DNA of 64,000 nt from Lysobacter capsici (GTDB lineage: Bacteria > Pseudomonadota > Gammaproteobacteria > Xanthomonadales > Xanthomonadaceae): assembly GCF_014779555.2 (NCBI RefSeq), contig NZ_CP094357.1, forward strand, positions 2,604,001 through 2,668,000, in the 5' to 3' direction. The notes under the pieces were generated by a model. That model ran no database searches and was not told where the DNA came from. It was given only the letters and a program-made list of their open reading frames with translations. The first letter of the stretch is position 1. Every line of letters begins with the position of its first letter. The translations under genes and the position numbers were made by a program. Shown here piece after piece: positions 1 to 9,360 of the stretch.

Positions 1-16
1 TGGGGTGATTCGTTAT

Positions 17-124
17 GGAGCGGTTGTTGGTGCAAGGAGGCGAGAGGGAGCGGTTGGCGCAGGGATGCGACAGGAATGGTCGGTGCAGGGACGCGAAAGC
101 AGTGGTCAGCGCGGGAGTGCGTCA
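17..124. repeat. Degenerate 26-bp tandem repeat
   Basis: Three adjacent 26-bp units (47-72, 73-98, 99-124) share the pattern GGAxxGGTxxGxGCxGGGAxGCG. A more diverged 30-bp copy precedes them (17-46). No function is evident. Confidence 0.5.
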
Positions 125-283
125 GGATGACGATAGGGCCATGGATGGCCGGGTAGGGCGCGAACATGGGAAAGGTTCATGCCTTGCGCAATTTCGAGGT
201 CGGGATTTATACGAAGGTGGGCCTGGTCTGCTTTGCTTTGACTAAGGCAAACATCCAGAGACTTCAGCGCCATCTCACCAGAA

Positions 284-351
284 CGTCATTCCCGATCTCA
301 TCAGAACGTCATTCCCGCGAAAGCGGAGCCCGCTTTCGCGGGAATGACGGT
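284..351. repeat. REP-like palindrome
   Basis: The arms CGTCATTCCCGCGAAAGCGG and the inverse ending GCGGGAATGACG (309-351) form a near-perfect inverted repeat, preceded by a half copy at 284. The same family recurs at 4.1, 25.9, 29.3, 47.6 and 61.6 kb in this window. Confidence 0.8.
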
Positions 352-466
352 AGGTAAGAGCGATGCGGCTGGGAGTGGTGTGGCTTCGGGGGGGGCGTTC
401 GGACTAGATGACTTGTGAATATGGGTGATTTGCGGAACCAGCAGAGACAGCGCGCTAGCCTCTATC

Positions 467-496
467 CGATTCCCGATTCCCGATTCCCGATTCCCC
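467..496. repeat. GATTCCC heptamer array
   Basis: Four tandem copies of CGATTCC/GATTCCC lie directly downstream of the minus-strand RES toxin gene, whose stop codon is at 500-502. In the sense of that gene the array reads GGGAATC. Confidence 0.8.
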
Positions 497-499
497 GCC

Positions 500-976
500 T
501 CAAGACGCCCGAAACACCACGTTGTACTGAAACTTCCTCCCCGTCGTAGCCCGCAGCTTCTTCGCATCGCGATGCTCGGGATTGATCAGTGCGTTGTATT
601 CCTCCGGCACGATCACCGACGGCACCAGCGCGATCGCCGAGGCCAGGCTGGTCAGCCATTGCGAACCGATGCGCACGCTGGCCATGCCCGCGGGCACCGC
701 GTCCCAGCCGCCGGGCAGATCCTGCGGGGTGAACTGGATGCGCGCCTTCCACACCGCGGCCGGCACTTCGATCGACACTACGTGCCGGTTCAACGGTAGG
801 CCGTGCGCATCGACATAAGCCGCCGTCTCCAGCGCCGCCAAGGCCAACGACGTGGCGGTGTAGAGCACGCGCTGGCCGTCGTCGTTCCAGCGTCCCGGAT
901 ACTTGGCCGCGCCCGCGCCGCTCATGTCGTCGGCGCGGTAGGCGCGGGTTTCGCCGGCGATTCGCCAAAGTTTCAT
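500..976 (-). CDS. RES-domain toxin (NAD+ phosphorylase family)
   Basis: This 158-residue protein matches the RES domain over its full length. The family signature GRWN followed by a glycine and VLYTATSLALAALE (about residues 28-50) is visible, as is a C-terminal N-PEH-D segment. Characterised RES toxins such as MbcT degrade NAD+ by phosphorolysis in the cytoplasm. It lies 34 bp downstream of a gene encoding a Xre/MbcA/ParS-like antitoxin on the same strand, the usual order for this type II toxin-antitoxin class. Family assignment is firm. Toxic activity is inferred. Confidence 0.88.
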   Translation of the reverse strand: MKLWRIAGETRAYRADDMSGAGAAKYPGRWNDDGQRVLYTATSLALAALETAAYVDAHGLPLNRHVVSIEVPAAVWKARIQFTPQDLPGGWDAVPAGMASVRIGSQWLTSLASAIALVPSVIVPEEYNALINPEHRDAKKLRATTGRKFQYNVVFRAS

Positions 977-1010
977 CGTTATGGCCTCGTCCTTGCGGCG
1001 TTGGCGCCGG

Positions 1011-1649
1011 TCATTGATAGGCGCCGCTTTGCAGCGAACCCAACAGGCGCGCGACCACGCTGTACCCGGTCGGCGTGTCGAGCAGATCGGCCGGACGCTG
1101 CCCGCCCAGCGCCGCCTGCGGCTGCTCGATCCAGCGGCCCAGCCACTTGGCCGAATCGAAATCCTGGATGGCGGTGTCGGTGCTTTCCTTGACGATGTCC
1201 TTGACGATCGCGAGCAGGCACAACACCCCCAGCGCGGCTTGACCGCTGGCGCCGGCGATCCGCGCCTGCTGCGCGGCCTTGCTTTCGGCGGTGGCCTTGG
1301 CGACGCCGAGGATGTTGAACATGCGCACCGCCGGGACGTCCATGCTGGTGGCCATGTGCTTGACCACCTGCGCCGGCACGCCTTCGCGCTCGGCCGCGAC
1401 CCGCTGCAACGGCGTCGCGGTGCGCAGATAGGCGATGTAGCCGTTCAAGGTGGCCGGCGCTTCGTGCAGCTCGAGCGGGGCGTTCTTCACCGACGCGCCA
1501 CGCCCGCGCTTGGACGATGGCGGATGCACGCGCGGCTCGCGCACGTCCAGTCGGCTTTCACGCGCGGAGGTCTTGCCGGGGCCGGACGGCTTGGCGGCGG
1601 CGCGGCCGGCGGCCTTGGCCGGGGCGGGCGTCTTGGCGGCTTTGCTCAT
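1011..1649 (-). CDS. Xre/MbcA/ParS-type antitoxin for the RES toxin
   Basis: The protein has 212 residues. The C-terminal half ends in the typical DUF2384 (MbcA/ParS toxin-binding) segment, with AALGGQRPADLLDTPTG near residues 185-200. The middle resembles the Xre-like helical region, and the first 65 residues are an Ala/Pro/Lys/Arg-rich tail longer than in most homologues. The ATG at 1649 is chosen because AGGACT precedes it and the reading frame upstream is low-complexity without family similarity. It probably neutralises the downstream RES toxin and autoregulates the pair. Confidence 0.83.
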   Translation of the reverse strand: MSKAAKTPAPAKAAGRAAAKPSGPGKTSARESRLDVREPRVHPPSSKRGRGASVKNAPLELHEAPATLNGYIAYLRTATPLQRVAAEREGVPAQVVKHMATSMDVPAVRMFNILGVAKATAESKAAQQARIAGASGQAALGVLCLLAIVKDIVKESTDTAIQDFDSAKWLGRWIEQPQAALGGQRPADLLDTPTGYSVVARLLGSLQSGAYQ

Positions 1650-1883
1650 GGCGAAGTCCTGTCTTGATCTGGACGGATCATAGCGCAGAAATATACGGTC
1701 GGGTCGCGGCCGCTGCGATGACGCCGGTCCACAATGGATCCGTGGCCCGCCGCGATCCGTATCTGTCGGGCGCGGACGACGCGACCGACACGCTGATCGC
1801 CATTTGCGGTTGCTATGCTTCGCCCCCGCCCCACGTCCCGCGTTGACCAGCGGCACCGAATACGTCTAATGCAAGGAGTCATC

Positions 1884-2333
1884 ATGAGTCGCAGATCGCA
1901 GATGTCCGGATCGAGCCTGAGCCTGACCAGCCTGGCCCTGATGCTCGCCATGGCCCCTGTGGCCCACGCGCAGAAGGACCGTCAGGTGTACGACGCTGCG
2001 ATGGCGCGCTCGGCCGAAGCCTGCCCAGACCATTCCACCGAGCGCACTCGCCCCGGAGTCACCGCGGTAGCGGCCGCGTCGCTGAAGGCGCTGGAAGAAC
2101 GCAAATTCGTCCTGTGCCCCGACCGCCGCCTGGACATCACCACGCCGGTGGTCTGGTACGGCCGCGAAGGCGTATTCGCCTGGAATCCCTCGGCCGGCGG
2201 CGCGGCCAAGCTGCTGGCGGGCAAGGTCACCGCCCAGGTGCGCAGCGGCGATTTCCCGTCGCAGACGGTGGTGTGGAAGTCCAACGGCAAGCTGGCCGAA
2301 GGCGCGCTGGTGCCGGCGTTCCGCCGCAAGTAA
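1884..2333 (+). CDS. Small exported protein of unknown function
   Basis: This 149-residue protein has a clear Sec signal peptide (hydrophobic run LTSLALMLAMAPVAHA, cleavage after AHA near residue 29). The mature part carries two cysteines about 37 residues apart (AEACPD and FVLCPD), which could form a disulfide. The start follows AAGGAG at 1873-1878 with good spacing. I recognise no domain. A periplasmic or secreted location is the only function-related inference. Its neighbours give no hint. Confidence 0.7.
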   Translation: MSRRSQMSGSSLSLTSLALMLAMAPVAHAQKDRQVYDAAMARSAEACPDHSTERTRPGVTAVAAASLKALEERKFVLCPDRRLDITTPVVWYGREGVFAWNPSAGGAAKLLAGKVTAQVRSGDFPSQTVVWKSNGKLAEGALVPAFRRK

Positions 2334-3011
2334 GGCGAGCGTCGCGAGGGCGTGGCGCTTATCGGCGCCCACGCCGGGCAGGGCGAGGCCGGATCGATCC
2401 GCGATCCGGCGAGCAGGCGTACAGGCCCCTTGCCGACAAGGATGATCGAGTGACGCGATGCCGCTGAGCCGGCGTCGCGAGCTTCCAGTGCAAGCCGCGC
2501 GCAAGTCGCGCTTGCATTGTTTCGGCTTGAGTCGGAGTCGGCATCGCATGCCGCACACGATCGAGCCTCGTGCCGATGGCTCGATTACACCGACACAGGT
2601 TCGTCCGCTGTCGACGAATAGTGAACGAACCCCCCATGGCGCATGCGAAACGAGGGTTCGCCAACGGAATTTTTATTCTCTGCCGGGCGCCTTGCTCTGT
2701 ATCGTCACGTTCGCCGATCGATGCAGGTCTCGCGGACGATCGCGGCTCGTCAGTTGCGCGGCAACGATGTTTAAGACCGTCGAGGTCGCGCCGAACGCCC
2801 GAATGAACGGATGCGACCGATGATGCCGCGCGCGCGGTCATCGTCATGTCCGTGTCGGGCCGCGCAAGTCCCGTGGTGTGCGTGTGCGGAGCATCAACCG
2901 ATAGAAAACCTGCCGGCCTGCGATGCGTTTCGGGTCGCGGCGGGCACGGCGTAGCCGCGTTCGCAACGACGCACCCAAGCATCCATCAGATCCGCCCACG
3001 GCGAAGGACGA
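2334..3011. other. Intergenic region, no gene seen
   Basis: The 678 bases between two plus-strand genes contain only short open frames in all frames without ribosome-binding sites. A few imperfect hairpins occur (for example around 2486-2518), but none has a terminator T-run. No recognisable RNA gene was found. Confidence 0.5.
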
Positions 3012-4040
3012 ATGAAGAAGGCAGCGCTTCCGCAGGACTTCTTCATCCATGTCGCCGCCGCGCTGATCGCCATCGCGTTCTGCCTGCTCAGCGGCTGGCT
3101 GTTGTTCCGGATGCCCGAACTGCCGTCGACCGCGCCGCCGCTGGAAGTGATCTATATCGAGCGTGTCGTCGCCGATACGCAGCCGTCGCCGTCGCCGCAA
3201 CGAGCGTCGATCGTGCCGTCGACGCAGACAACGCAGCCAACGCGAAGCCTTGCCCCCGAGGCGGCGACCTCGCCGAGTTCCGCTGCGCCTCGCAGCGAGC
3301 GGCTGCCCGATGTGCCGATACGCCCGGCGACGAATCCAACGACACCGCCGAACACCAGCCGGTTGTACGCGGCCGACGGACAGATCGTGCTGCCCGCGGG
3401 CGTCGCCGTGGACCCGATGCGCAAGCCCGACGGCGACCCGCCGGGCGGCGCCAACGATCGCGGCGTGAAACAGATGCAGGCGCTGCTGGAACGTCGCAAT
3501 CCGATCGCGCCCGAGGAAGCCAGCCGTTTCGGCGGCGAGTGGGAGAGCGACGGCACTTTGGGCGAAGTGGCGAACAAGAAACTGAAGACGGGCCTGAAAC
3601 GGGTGATCGCCAAACTGCCGCATCGCAAACAGGTGCAGGAAGTCCGCGCGCGGCCGCCGCCGGCGATCCGTTTCAATCCGGCCTTGCACGAACGTCCGTC
3701 CGACCTGGGCAGCGAAGCCACCGGTGATGCCTACAAGGCCGCGCCGATCGCGTTCGAGAAAGCGCCCGGCTTGGACGGCGAAGCGAGCCGGCGCGTGCGC
3801 AAGTGGGTCGGCGAACTCGAGGCGCGCGCCGCGGGCTGCGACCGGCAACGCTTGAAGGCATTGGTGGCGCCGGTGCTGACGCACTTGGCCGATCTGCAAC
3901 GCGCCGAATACGCCGCGGCGCGCGGCGGCGATCCGATTCAGATCGAGCAACTGCTGCCGCGCACGGCCGATATGGCGTACGACCAGGCGCGTCGCGCGGT
4001 GTGGTATGCGGATAAGAAGCTTTCGGATTGTGCGAAGTAG
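3012..4040 (+). CDS. Membrane-anchored periplasmic protein, unknown function
   Basis: This 342-residue protein opens with a positively charged start and one transmembrane helix (about residues 13-32, AAALIAIAFCLLSGWLLF). A Pro/Ser/Thr/Ala-rich linker follows (about 50-115), then a charged C-terminal region (about 155-342) with an ERRNP-APEEASRFGGEWESDGTLGEVANKK segment and two widely spaced cysteines (AAGCDRQ and SDCAK). The architecture resembles TonB- or energy-transducer-like proteins in outline only, and no TonB fold signature is visible. The function is unknown. Confidence 0.65.
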   Translation: MKKAALPQDFFIHVAAALIAIAFCLLSGWLLFRMPELPSTAPPLEVIYIERVVADTQPSPSPQRASIVPSTQTTQPTRSLAPEAATSPSSAAPRSERLPDVPIRPATNPTTPPNTSRLYAADGQIVLPAGVAVDPMRKPDGDPPGGANDRGVKQMQALLERRNPIAPEEASRFGGEWESDGTLGEVANKKLKTGLKRVIAKLPHRKQVQEVRARPPPAIRFNPALHERPSDLGSEATGDAYKAAPIAFEKAPGLDGEASRRVRKWVGELEARAAGCDRQRLKALVAPVLTHLADLQRAEYAAARGGDPIQIEQLLPRTADMAYDQARRAVWYADKKLSDCAK

Positions 4041-4089
4041 GAAGCACTTTTTCGAAGTTTCATCTGCATACCAGCATTGACGATCTGCA

Positions 4090-4206
4090 AGAACGTCATT
4101 CCCGCGAACGCGGGAACGACGCTCTGGAAGGATGACGCTGAAGTCTCTGGATGTTCGGCTACGCCGAAGTAAAGCGAAGCCCGCTTTGGCGGGAATGACG
4201 TTCTAG
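4090..4206. repeat. REP-like element with terminal inverted repeats
   Basis: AGAACGTCATTCCCGC at 4090 and its inverse GCGGGAATGACGTTCT at 4191-4206 bracket a 117-bp element. The left half contains its own GCGAACGCGGGAA palindrome. The middle carries the phrase GAAGTCTCTGGATGTTCGGC, also found in the clusters at 29.5 and 61.7 kb. Confidence 0.75.
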
Positions 4207-4324
4207 AAGACGACGCTGAAGTCACGTCGACTCGTCGTTACGGCAATCCCATCAGCTGCACAGCGCGAAGGCACCTCGTCCCCACATACGCCCCCGCAGC
4301 TTGTCCGCGCCGTACCCCGGCACT

Positions 4325-4540
4325 ACACTGCGCACGCCACAGGTGTCCTGCCGCCAAGCCATACCGGCGCGCAGGGTGAAACGGGAAGCCGGTGCGGACG
4401 GGATCGTCCAAGGCCGGCGCTGCCCCCGCAACGGTATGCGAGAAAACCCGACGTTTCACCACTGCGTTCGCGCGGGAAGGTGTCGGGGTGATGCAACGGC
4501 ATCGCTCGCAAGCCCGGAGACCGGCCCGTGGCGGGCATCG
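4325..4540 (+). promoter_or_regulatory. Cobalamin (AdoCbl) riboswitch
   Basis: The conserved blocks of the class I cobalamin riboswitch occur in order on the plus strand: ACAGGTGTCCTGCC (4339-4352), GGGAAGCCGGTGCGG (4383-4397), the near-invariant B12-box core GCTGCCCCCGCAACGGTA (4419-4436), and AAGCCCGGAGACCGGCC (4510-4526). It ends about 145 bases before the mmsA start. In most bacteria this RNA lowers expression when adenosylcobalamin binds. The direction of control here is inferred, not seen. Confidence 0.93.
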
Positions 4541-4549
4541 CATGCGATG
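4536..4549 (+). promoter_or_regulatory. Palindrome in the riboswitch expression platform
   Basis: CATCGCATGCGATG is a perfect 14-bp palindrome immediately after the riboswitch, followed by TCCTCC, which is complementary to a Shine-Dalgarno sequence. There is no U-run, so translational rather than terminator-type control is more likely. The role is inferred. Confidence 0.4.
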
Positions 4550-4683
4550 TCCTCCTCGGATGTTGCGGCGGGCAACCGGACGAGCTGATGCAGTCGGCCT
4601 GCGTTCGCCGTTGCCTCGTCTTGTCTTGTCTTGCGTCTCCGCGACATCCGCTTATCCGCGGGTGTGCGTTACGGAGAACGAGC

Positions 4684-6207
4684 ATGAACGAAATGCATCG
4701 CGTTGCGACCGAGGTCGCGACGGTCAAGCTTCTGATCGACGGCGAATTCGTCGAATCCACCACTACTCAATGGCGCGACGTCGTCAACCCGGCCACCCAG
4801 GTCGTGCTGGCGCGCGTGCCGATGGCCACGCGCGAGGAAGTCGACGCCGCCGTCGCCTCGGCCACGCACGCGTTCAAGAGCTGGCGCAAGACCGCGATCG
4901 GCACGCGCGCGCGCATCTTCCTCAAATACCAGCAGCTGATCCGCGAGCACATGAGCGAGCTCGCCGCGATCCTGACCGCCGAACAAGGCAAGACCTTGCC
5001 CGACGCCGAAGGCGATGTGTTCCGCGGCCTGGAAGTGATCGAACACGCCGCCGCGATCGGCAACCTGCAACTGGGCGAACTGGCCAACAACGTCGCCGGC
5101 GGCGTCGACACCTACACCTTGCTGCAACCGCTCGGCGTGTGCGCCGGCATCACCCCGTTCAATTTCCCGGCGATGATTCCGCTGTGGATGTTCCCGATGG
5201 CGATCGCCACCGGCAACACCTTCGTGCTCAAGCCGTCCGAGCAGGATCCGCTGGTGACGATGCGTCTGGTCGAACTGGCGCTGCAGGCCGGTATTCCGAA
5301 GGGCGTGCTCAACGTCGTCCACGGCGGCGAAGACGTGGTCAACGCGATCTGCGATCACGCCGACATCCGCGCGGTGTCGTTCGTCGGTTCGACCAAGGTC
5401 GGCACGCATGTCTATCAGCGTTCGTCGCTGGCCGGCAAGCGCGTGCAGTGCATGATGGGCGCGAAGAATCACGCCGTGGTGCTGGCCGACGCGAACAAGG
5501 AGCAGACCCTCAACGCCATGGCCGGCGCCGCGTTCGGCGCGGCCGGCCAACGCTGCATGGCCGCGTCGACCGCGGTGCTGGTGGGCGAGGCGCGGCACTG
5601 GATCGGCGATCTGGTCGCCAAGGCCAAGACCCTCAAGGTCAACGCCGGCACCGAGCCGGGCACCGATGTGGGTCCGGTGATTTCCTGCGCCGCGCGCGAA
5701 CGCGTCGAAGCCTTGATCGCCTCGGGCGTGGAGCAGGGCGCGAAGCTGGAACTCGACGGACGCAAGCCGTCGGTGCCGGGTTACGAACAAGGCAATTTCA
5801 TCGGCCCGACCGTGTTCTCCGGGGTCAAGCCGGGCATGCGCATCTACGACGAGGAAATCTTCGGCCCGGTGCTGGTGATCCTCGAAGCCGACACGCTCGA
5901 CGACGCGATCGCGCTGGTCAACGCCAATCCCAACGGCAACGGCACCGCGATCTTCACCCAGTCCGGCGCGGCGGCGCGCAGGTTCCAGGAAGAGATCGAC
6001 GTCGGCCAAGTCGGCATCAACCTGCCGATTCCGGTGCCGGTGCCGCTGTTCTCGTTCACCGGTTCGCGCGCGTCCAAGCTCGGCGACCTGGGTCCGTACG
6101 GCAAGCAGGCGGTGATGTTCTACACCCAGACCAAGACCGTCACCGCGCGCTGGTTCGACGAGGAGACCCCGAGCCACGGCGTCAACACCACGATCAGTCT
6201 CAAGTGA
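4684..6207 (+). CDS. mmsA: Methylmalonate-semialdehyde dehydrogenase (CoA-acylating)
   Basis: This 507-residue protein belongs to the aldehyde dehydrogenase superfamily and matches the usual MmsA length. It oxidises methylmalonate semialdehyde to propionyl-CoA, and malonate semialdehyde to acetyl-CoA, with NAD+ and CoA. The nucleophile is Cys291 in GQRCMA. The Rossmann segment [10 protein letters not shown] and the [13 protein letters not shown] block typical of MmsA are present. The start at 4684 follows GGAGAA, and frames reaching further upstream run into the riboswitch. It is the first gene of a six-gene operon behind a cobalamin riboswitch. Confidence 0.95.
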   Translation: MNEMHRVATEVATVKLLIDGEFVESTTTQWRDVVNPATQVVLARVPMATREEVDAAVASATHAFKSWRKTAIGTRARIFLKYQQLIREHMSELAAILTAEQGKTLPDAEGDVFRGLEVIEHAAAIGNLQLGELANNVAGGVDTYTLLQPLGVCAGITPFNFPAMIPLWMFPMAIATGNTFVLKPSEQDPLVTMRLVELALQAGIPKGVLNVVHGGEDVVNAICDHADIRAVSFVGSTKVGTHVYQRSSLAGKRVQCMMGAKNHAVVLADANKEQTLNAMAGAAFGAAGQRCMAASTAVLVGEARHWIGDLVAKAKTLKVNAGTEPGTDVGPVISCAARERVEALIASGVEQGAKLELDGRKPSVPGYEQGNFIGPTVFSGVKPGMRIYDEEIFGPVLVILEADTLDDAIALVNANPNGNGTAIFTQSGAAARRFQEEIDVGQVGINLPIPVPVPLFSFTGSRASKLGDLGPYGKQAVMFYTQTKTVTARWFDEETPSHGVNTTISLK

Positions 6208-7397
6208 TGGCCGCGGTCATGAACTGGCAGGCCACCGCGGCCGCGCCGACCGGACTGAGCGAAGAACAGGCCGCCTACCGCGACGCGGCGCGCGATTTCG
6301 CGCTCGCGCAACTGGGCCCGCACGCCGCGCACTGGGATGCGCAATGCGTGTTCCCGCGCGAAGCGATCGCGCTGGCCGGCGAACTGGGCTTCTGCGGCCT
6401 GTACGTGGACGAAGCCGCCGGCGGTTCGGGCCTGACCCGGCTGGACGCGGCGATCGTGTTCGAGGAACTCGCCGCGATCGATCCGTCGACCGCGGCGTTC
6501 ATCAGCATCCACAACATGGCGACGTGGATGTTGACCGCGCACGCCAACGACGCGGTGCGCAGCGAGTGGGGCGCATCGCTGGCCAGCGGTCAGCGTCTGG
6601 CCTCGTACTGCCTGACCGAACCGGGCGCGGGATCGGACGCGGCCTCGCTGAAGACGCGCGCGGTGCGCGATGGCGATCACTACGTGCTCAACGGCGCGAA
6701 GGCCTTCATTTCCGGCGCCGGATCGACCGACGTACTGGTGGTGATGGCGCGCACCGGCGGCGAGGGCGCGCGCGGCATCAGCGCGTTCGCGGTCGCCGCC
6801 GACAGCGCCGGCATCGCGTACGGGCGCAAGGAAGAAAAGATGGGCTGGAACAGCCAGCCCACCCGCGGCATCAGCTTCGTCGACGTGCGGGTGCCGGCGC
6901 GCAATCTGCTCGGCCGCGAAGGCGACGGCTTCAAGATCGCGATGAAGGGCCTGGACGGCGGACGTCTGAACATCGCCAGCTGTTCGCTCGGCGCGGCCCA
7001 GGGCGCGCTCGACGCGGCGCGGCGCTACATGGGCGAGCGTCGTCAGTTCGGCAAGAAGCTCTCCGAGTTCCAGGCGCTGCAGTTCAAGCTCGCCGACATG
7101 GCCACGCAGTTGATCGCCTCGCGGCAGATGGTGCATACCGCCGCCCGCAAGGTCGACGCGGGCAGCCACGACGCCACCGTGTGGTGCGCGATGGCCAAGC
7201 GCTTCGCCACCGATGCCGGGTTTGCGATCTGCAACGAAGCGCTGCAGATCCACGGCGGCTACGGCTACATCCGCGAGTACCCGATCGAACGTCTGCTGCG
7301 CGACTGCCGGGTCCATCAGATCCTGGAAGGCACCAACGAAATCATGCGCGTGATCATCGCGCGCCATCTGCTGAACACCGACGAGGAATTGCGATGA
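6207..7397 (+). CDS. Acyl-CoA dehydrogenase (isobutyryl-CoA type)
   Basis: The gene encodes a 396-residue FAD flavoprotein with the full acyl-CoA dehydrogenase fold. YCLTEPGAGSDAAS (FAD-binding) lies near residue 135, the QIHGGYGYIREYPIERLLRD signature is near 355, and the catalytic Glu lies in ILEGTNEI. Its position between mmsA and an enoyl-CoA hydratase points to isobutyryl-CoA oxidation in valine breakdown. Propionyl-CoA oxidation to acrylyl-CoA is a possible alternative. The ATG overlaps the mmsA stop by one base (TGATG), which indicates translational coupling. A second in-frame ATG lies four codons in. Confidence 0.9.
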   Translation: MAAVMNWQATAAAPTGLSEEQAAYRDAARDFALAQLGPHAAHWDAQCVFPREAIALAGELGFCGLYVDEAAGGSGLTRLDAAIVFEELAAIDPSTAAFISIHNMATWMLTAHANDAVRSEWGASLASGQRLASYCLTEPGAGSDAASLKTRAVRDGDHYVLNGAKAFISGAGSTDVLVVMARTGGEGARGISAFAVAADSAGIAYGRKEEKMGWNSQPTRGISFVDVRVPARNLLGREGDGFKIAMKGLDGGRLNIASCSLGAAQGALDAARRYMGERRQFGKKLSEFQALQFKLADMATQLIASRQMVHTAARKVDAGSHDATVWCAMAKRFATDAGFAICNEALQIHGGYGYIREYPIERLLRDCRVHQILEGTNEIMRVIIARHLLNTDEELR

Positions 7398-8188
7398 GTC
7401 TTGCCGAGAAGTCCTACACCGGGTTGAAGCTGGAGATCGACGGCCACACCGCCATCGTGACCCTGAGCAATCCGCCGGCCAACACCTGGACGCGCGACAG
7501 CCTCGCCGCCTTGCGCGACCTGGTCCGCGATCTGGACGCGAAGCGCGAGGTGTACGCGTTGGTGATCACCGGCGAAGGCGAGAAGTTCTTTTCCGCCGGC
7601 GCCGATCTCAAGCAGTTCGCCAGCGGCGACAAGGCGCTGGCGCGCGACGCGGCGCGCCGCTTCGGCGAAGCCTTCGAAACCCTCAGCGCGTTTCGCGGCG
7701 TGTCGATCGCGGCGATCAACGGCTATGCGATGGGCGGCGGCCTGGAATGCGCGCTGGCCTGCGATCTGCGCATCGTCGAGGAACAGGCGCAACTGGCCTT
7801 GCCGGAAGCGACCGTCGGCCTGCTGCCGTGCGCGGGCGGCACCCAGAACCTGGCGCGGCTGGTCGGCGAAGGCTGGGCCAAGCGGATGATGCTGCTCGGC
7901 GAGCGCGTCGATGCGGCCACCGCGCTGCGCATCGGTCTGGTCGAGGACGTGGTCGGCAAGGGCGAATCGAAGGCGCGCGCGCTGGCCTGGGCCAAGGCGG
8001 CCGAGAAGCAGAGCCCGACCAGCGTGGCCGCGTGCAAGGCGCTGGTGCAGGCCACGCGTTCGCAATCGCACGCGACCGCGCTGGTCAGCGAGCGCGAGGC
8101 CTTCGTCGATCTGTTCGACAGCGCCGATCAGGTCGAAGGCGTGGCCGCGTTCCTGGAAAAGCGCGCGCCGCAATGGAAGAACGCATGA
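7394..8188 (+). CDS. Enoyl-CoA hydratase
   Basis: This 264-residue crotonase-superfamily protein hydrates methacrylyl-CoA (valine route) or acrylyl-CoA. The oxyanion-hole segments FSAGADLKQF (about 62-71) and GYAMGGGLECALACD (about 110-124) are visible. The catalytic glutamates correspond to LECA and the PEATVGLLP region. It overlaps the previous gene by four bases (ATGA). The length is normal. Substrate preference cannot be read from the sequence. Confidence 0.9.
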   Translation: MSLAEKSYTGLKLEIDGHTAIVTLSNPPANTWTRDSLAALRDLVRDLDAKREVYALVITGEGEKFFSAGADLKQFASGDKALARDAARRFGEAFETLSAFRGVSIAAINGYAMGGGLECALACDLRIVEEQAQLALPEATVGLLPCAGGTQNLARLVGEGWAKRMMLLGERVDAATALRIGLVEDVVGKGESKARALAWAKAAEKQSPTSVAACKALVQATRSQSHATALVSEREAFVDLFDSADQVEGVAAFLEKRAPQWKNA

Positions 8189-9360
8189 ACGCCTCGGTCC
8201 TGGAAGCTCCGGCGCAGGCGCCGGTGCTGTTCGAACAACGCGATGCAGTCGGCGGCAAACAGATCGGCATTGCCACGCTCAACGCGCCGGCCACGCTTAA
8301 CGGCCTGTCGCTGGAGATGGCGCAGTTGCTCGATGCGCAGCTGGCGGTATGGGCGCGCGACGATGCGATCGCGCTTGTGGTGTTGCAGGGCGCTGGCGAA
8401 AAGGCCTTCTGCGCGGGCGGCGATCTGCACGGTCTGTACCGCGGCATGCGCGAGCATCAGGCCAAGGGTGGCGGCGACATCCGCGACAACACCCAGGCCA
8501 CGGCGTTCTTCGCGACCGAATACCGCCTCGACTATCGCATCCACACCTATCCCAAGCCGGTGCTGTGCTGGGGCCACGGCATCGTCATGGGCGGCGGCAT
8601 CGGCCTGATGGCCGGCGCCAGCCATCGCGTCGTCAGCGAACGCTCGCGATTGGCATTTCCGGAAATCACTGTCGGCCTGTATCCGGATGTCGGCGGCAGC
8701 TGGTTGCTGCAGCGCGCGCCAGCGCGCAGCGGCTTGTTCCTGGCCCTGACCGGCGCGCCGTTGAATGCCGGCGATGCGATTCACGTGGGGCTGGCCGATC
8801 ACTTCGTGTCGCAGCAGCGCTACGACGCGGTGTTCGCAGCCTTGGCAGCGACGAAGTGGAGCGGCGACGGCGACGGCGATCGCGAGCTGCTGACTGAACT
8901 GCTGCAGGAACAGGCGCAATCCGCGCCGGCCGGGCCGCTGCAACAGCATGCGGCGCTGATCGCGCAGCTGTGCGACGCCGAAGACCTGGACACGATCGTC
9001 GCGCGCATCGAATCGATCGATCACGATGATCAGTGGCTGCAGACCGCGCGCAAGACCTTGGCCGCGGGCGCGCCGGGATCGGCGCGCTTGGGCTACGAAC
9101 TGCAACGGCGCGCGGCGACGCTGTCGTTGGCCGATACGTTCCGGCTCGAATACCTGGTGTCGCTGCATTGCGCCGCGCACGGCGATTTCGCCGAAGGCAT
9201 CCGCGCCTTGCTGATCGACAAGGACCGCAATCCGAAGTGGAACCCGGCCACGCTGGCCGAGGCCTCGGCGGCCTGGGTCGCGCCGTTCTTCGTCGCGCCG
9301 TGGCCGCGGGATGCGCATGCGCTGGCCGACCTCGAACGCAGTGTGGAGAACCCGGCATGA
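8185..9360 (+). CDS. 3-Hydroxyisobutyryl-CoA hydrolase
   Basis: This is a 391-residue crotonase-fold protein, longer than a hydratase and of the size of HIBCH-type thioesterases (EC 3.1.2.4). KAFCAGGDLHGLYRG (about 72-86) and WGHGIVMGGGIGLMAGASHRVV (split by the oxyanion glycines) are diagnostic, with PEITVGLYPDVGGSW following. It releases free 3-hydroxyisobutyrate or 3-hydroxypropionate from the CoA ester. The ATG at 8185 overlaps the preceding stop (ATGA). An in-frame ATG at 8173 is a less likely alternative. Confidence 0.9.
   Translation: MNASVLEAPAQAPVLFEQRDAVGGKQIGIATLNAPATLNGLSLEMAQLLDAQLAVWARDDAIALVVLQGAGEKAFCAGGDLHGLYRGMREHQAKGGGDIRDNTQATAFFATEYRLDYRIHTYPKPVLCWGHGIVMGGGIGLMAGASHRVVSERSRLAFPEITVGLYPDVGGSWLLQRAPARSGLFLALTGAPLNAGDAIHVGLADHFVSQQRYDAVFAALAATKWSGDGDGDRELLTELLQEQAQSAPAGPLQQHAALIAQLCDAEDLDTIVARIESIDHDDQWLQTARKTLAAGAPGSARLGYELQRRAATLSLADTFRLEYLVSLHCAAHGDFAEGIRALLIDKDRNPKWNPATLAEASAAWVAPFFVAPWPRDAHALADLERSVENPA

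Larger units (their letters stand above)
1..499. other. Gene-free leading region with repeats
   Basis: No credible gene is seen. Short open frames here lack a ribosome-binding site and any family resemblance. The stretch holds a degenerate 26-bp tandem repeat (17-124), a palindromic GTCATTCCCGCG element (284-351) and a heptamer array (467-496) that ends four bases before the stop codon of the RES toxin gene. Confidence 0.6.

Noticed and set aside
2458-2823. Possible small gene in the 2334-3011 gap
   Set aside because: No ribosome-binding site, no homology-like features and Arg-rich composition typical of non-coding high-GC sequence.
4392-6206. Open frame running from the riboswitch through mmsA in another frame into the acyl-CoA dehydrogenase
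   Set aside because: The first 600 codons are out-of-frame translation of mmsA. Only the part after 6207 is a real protein.
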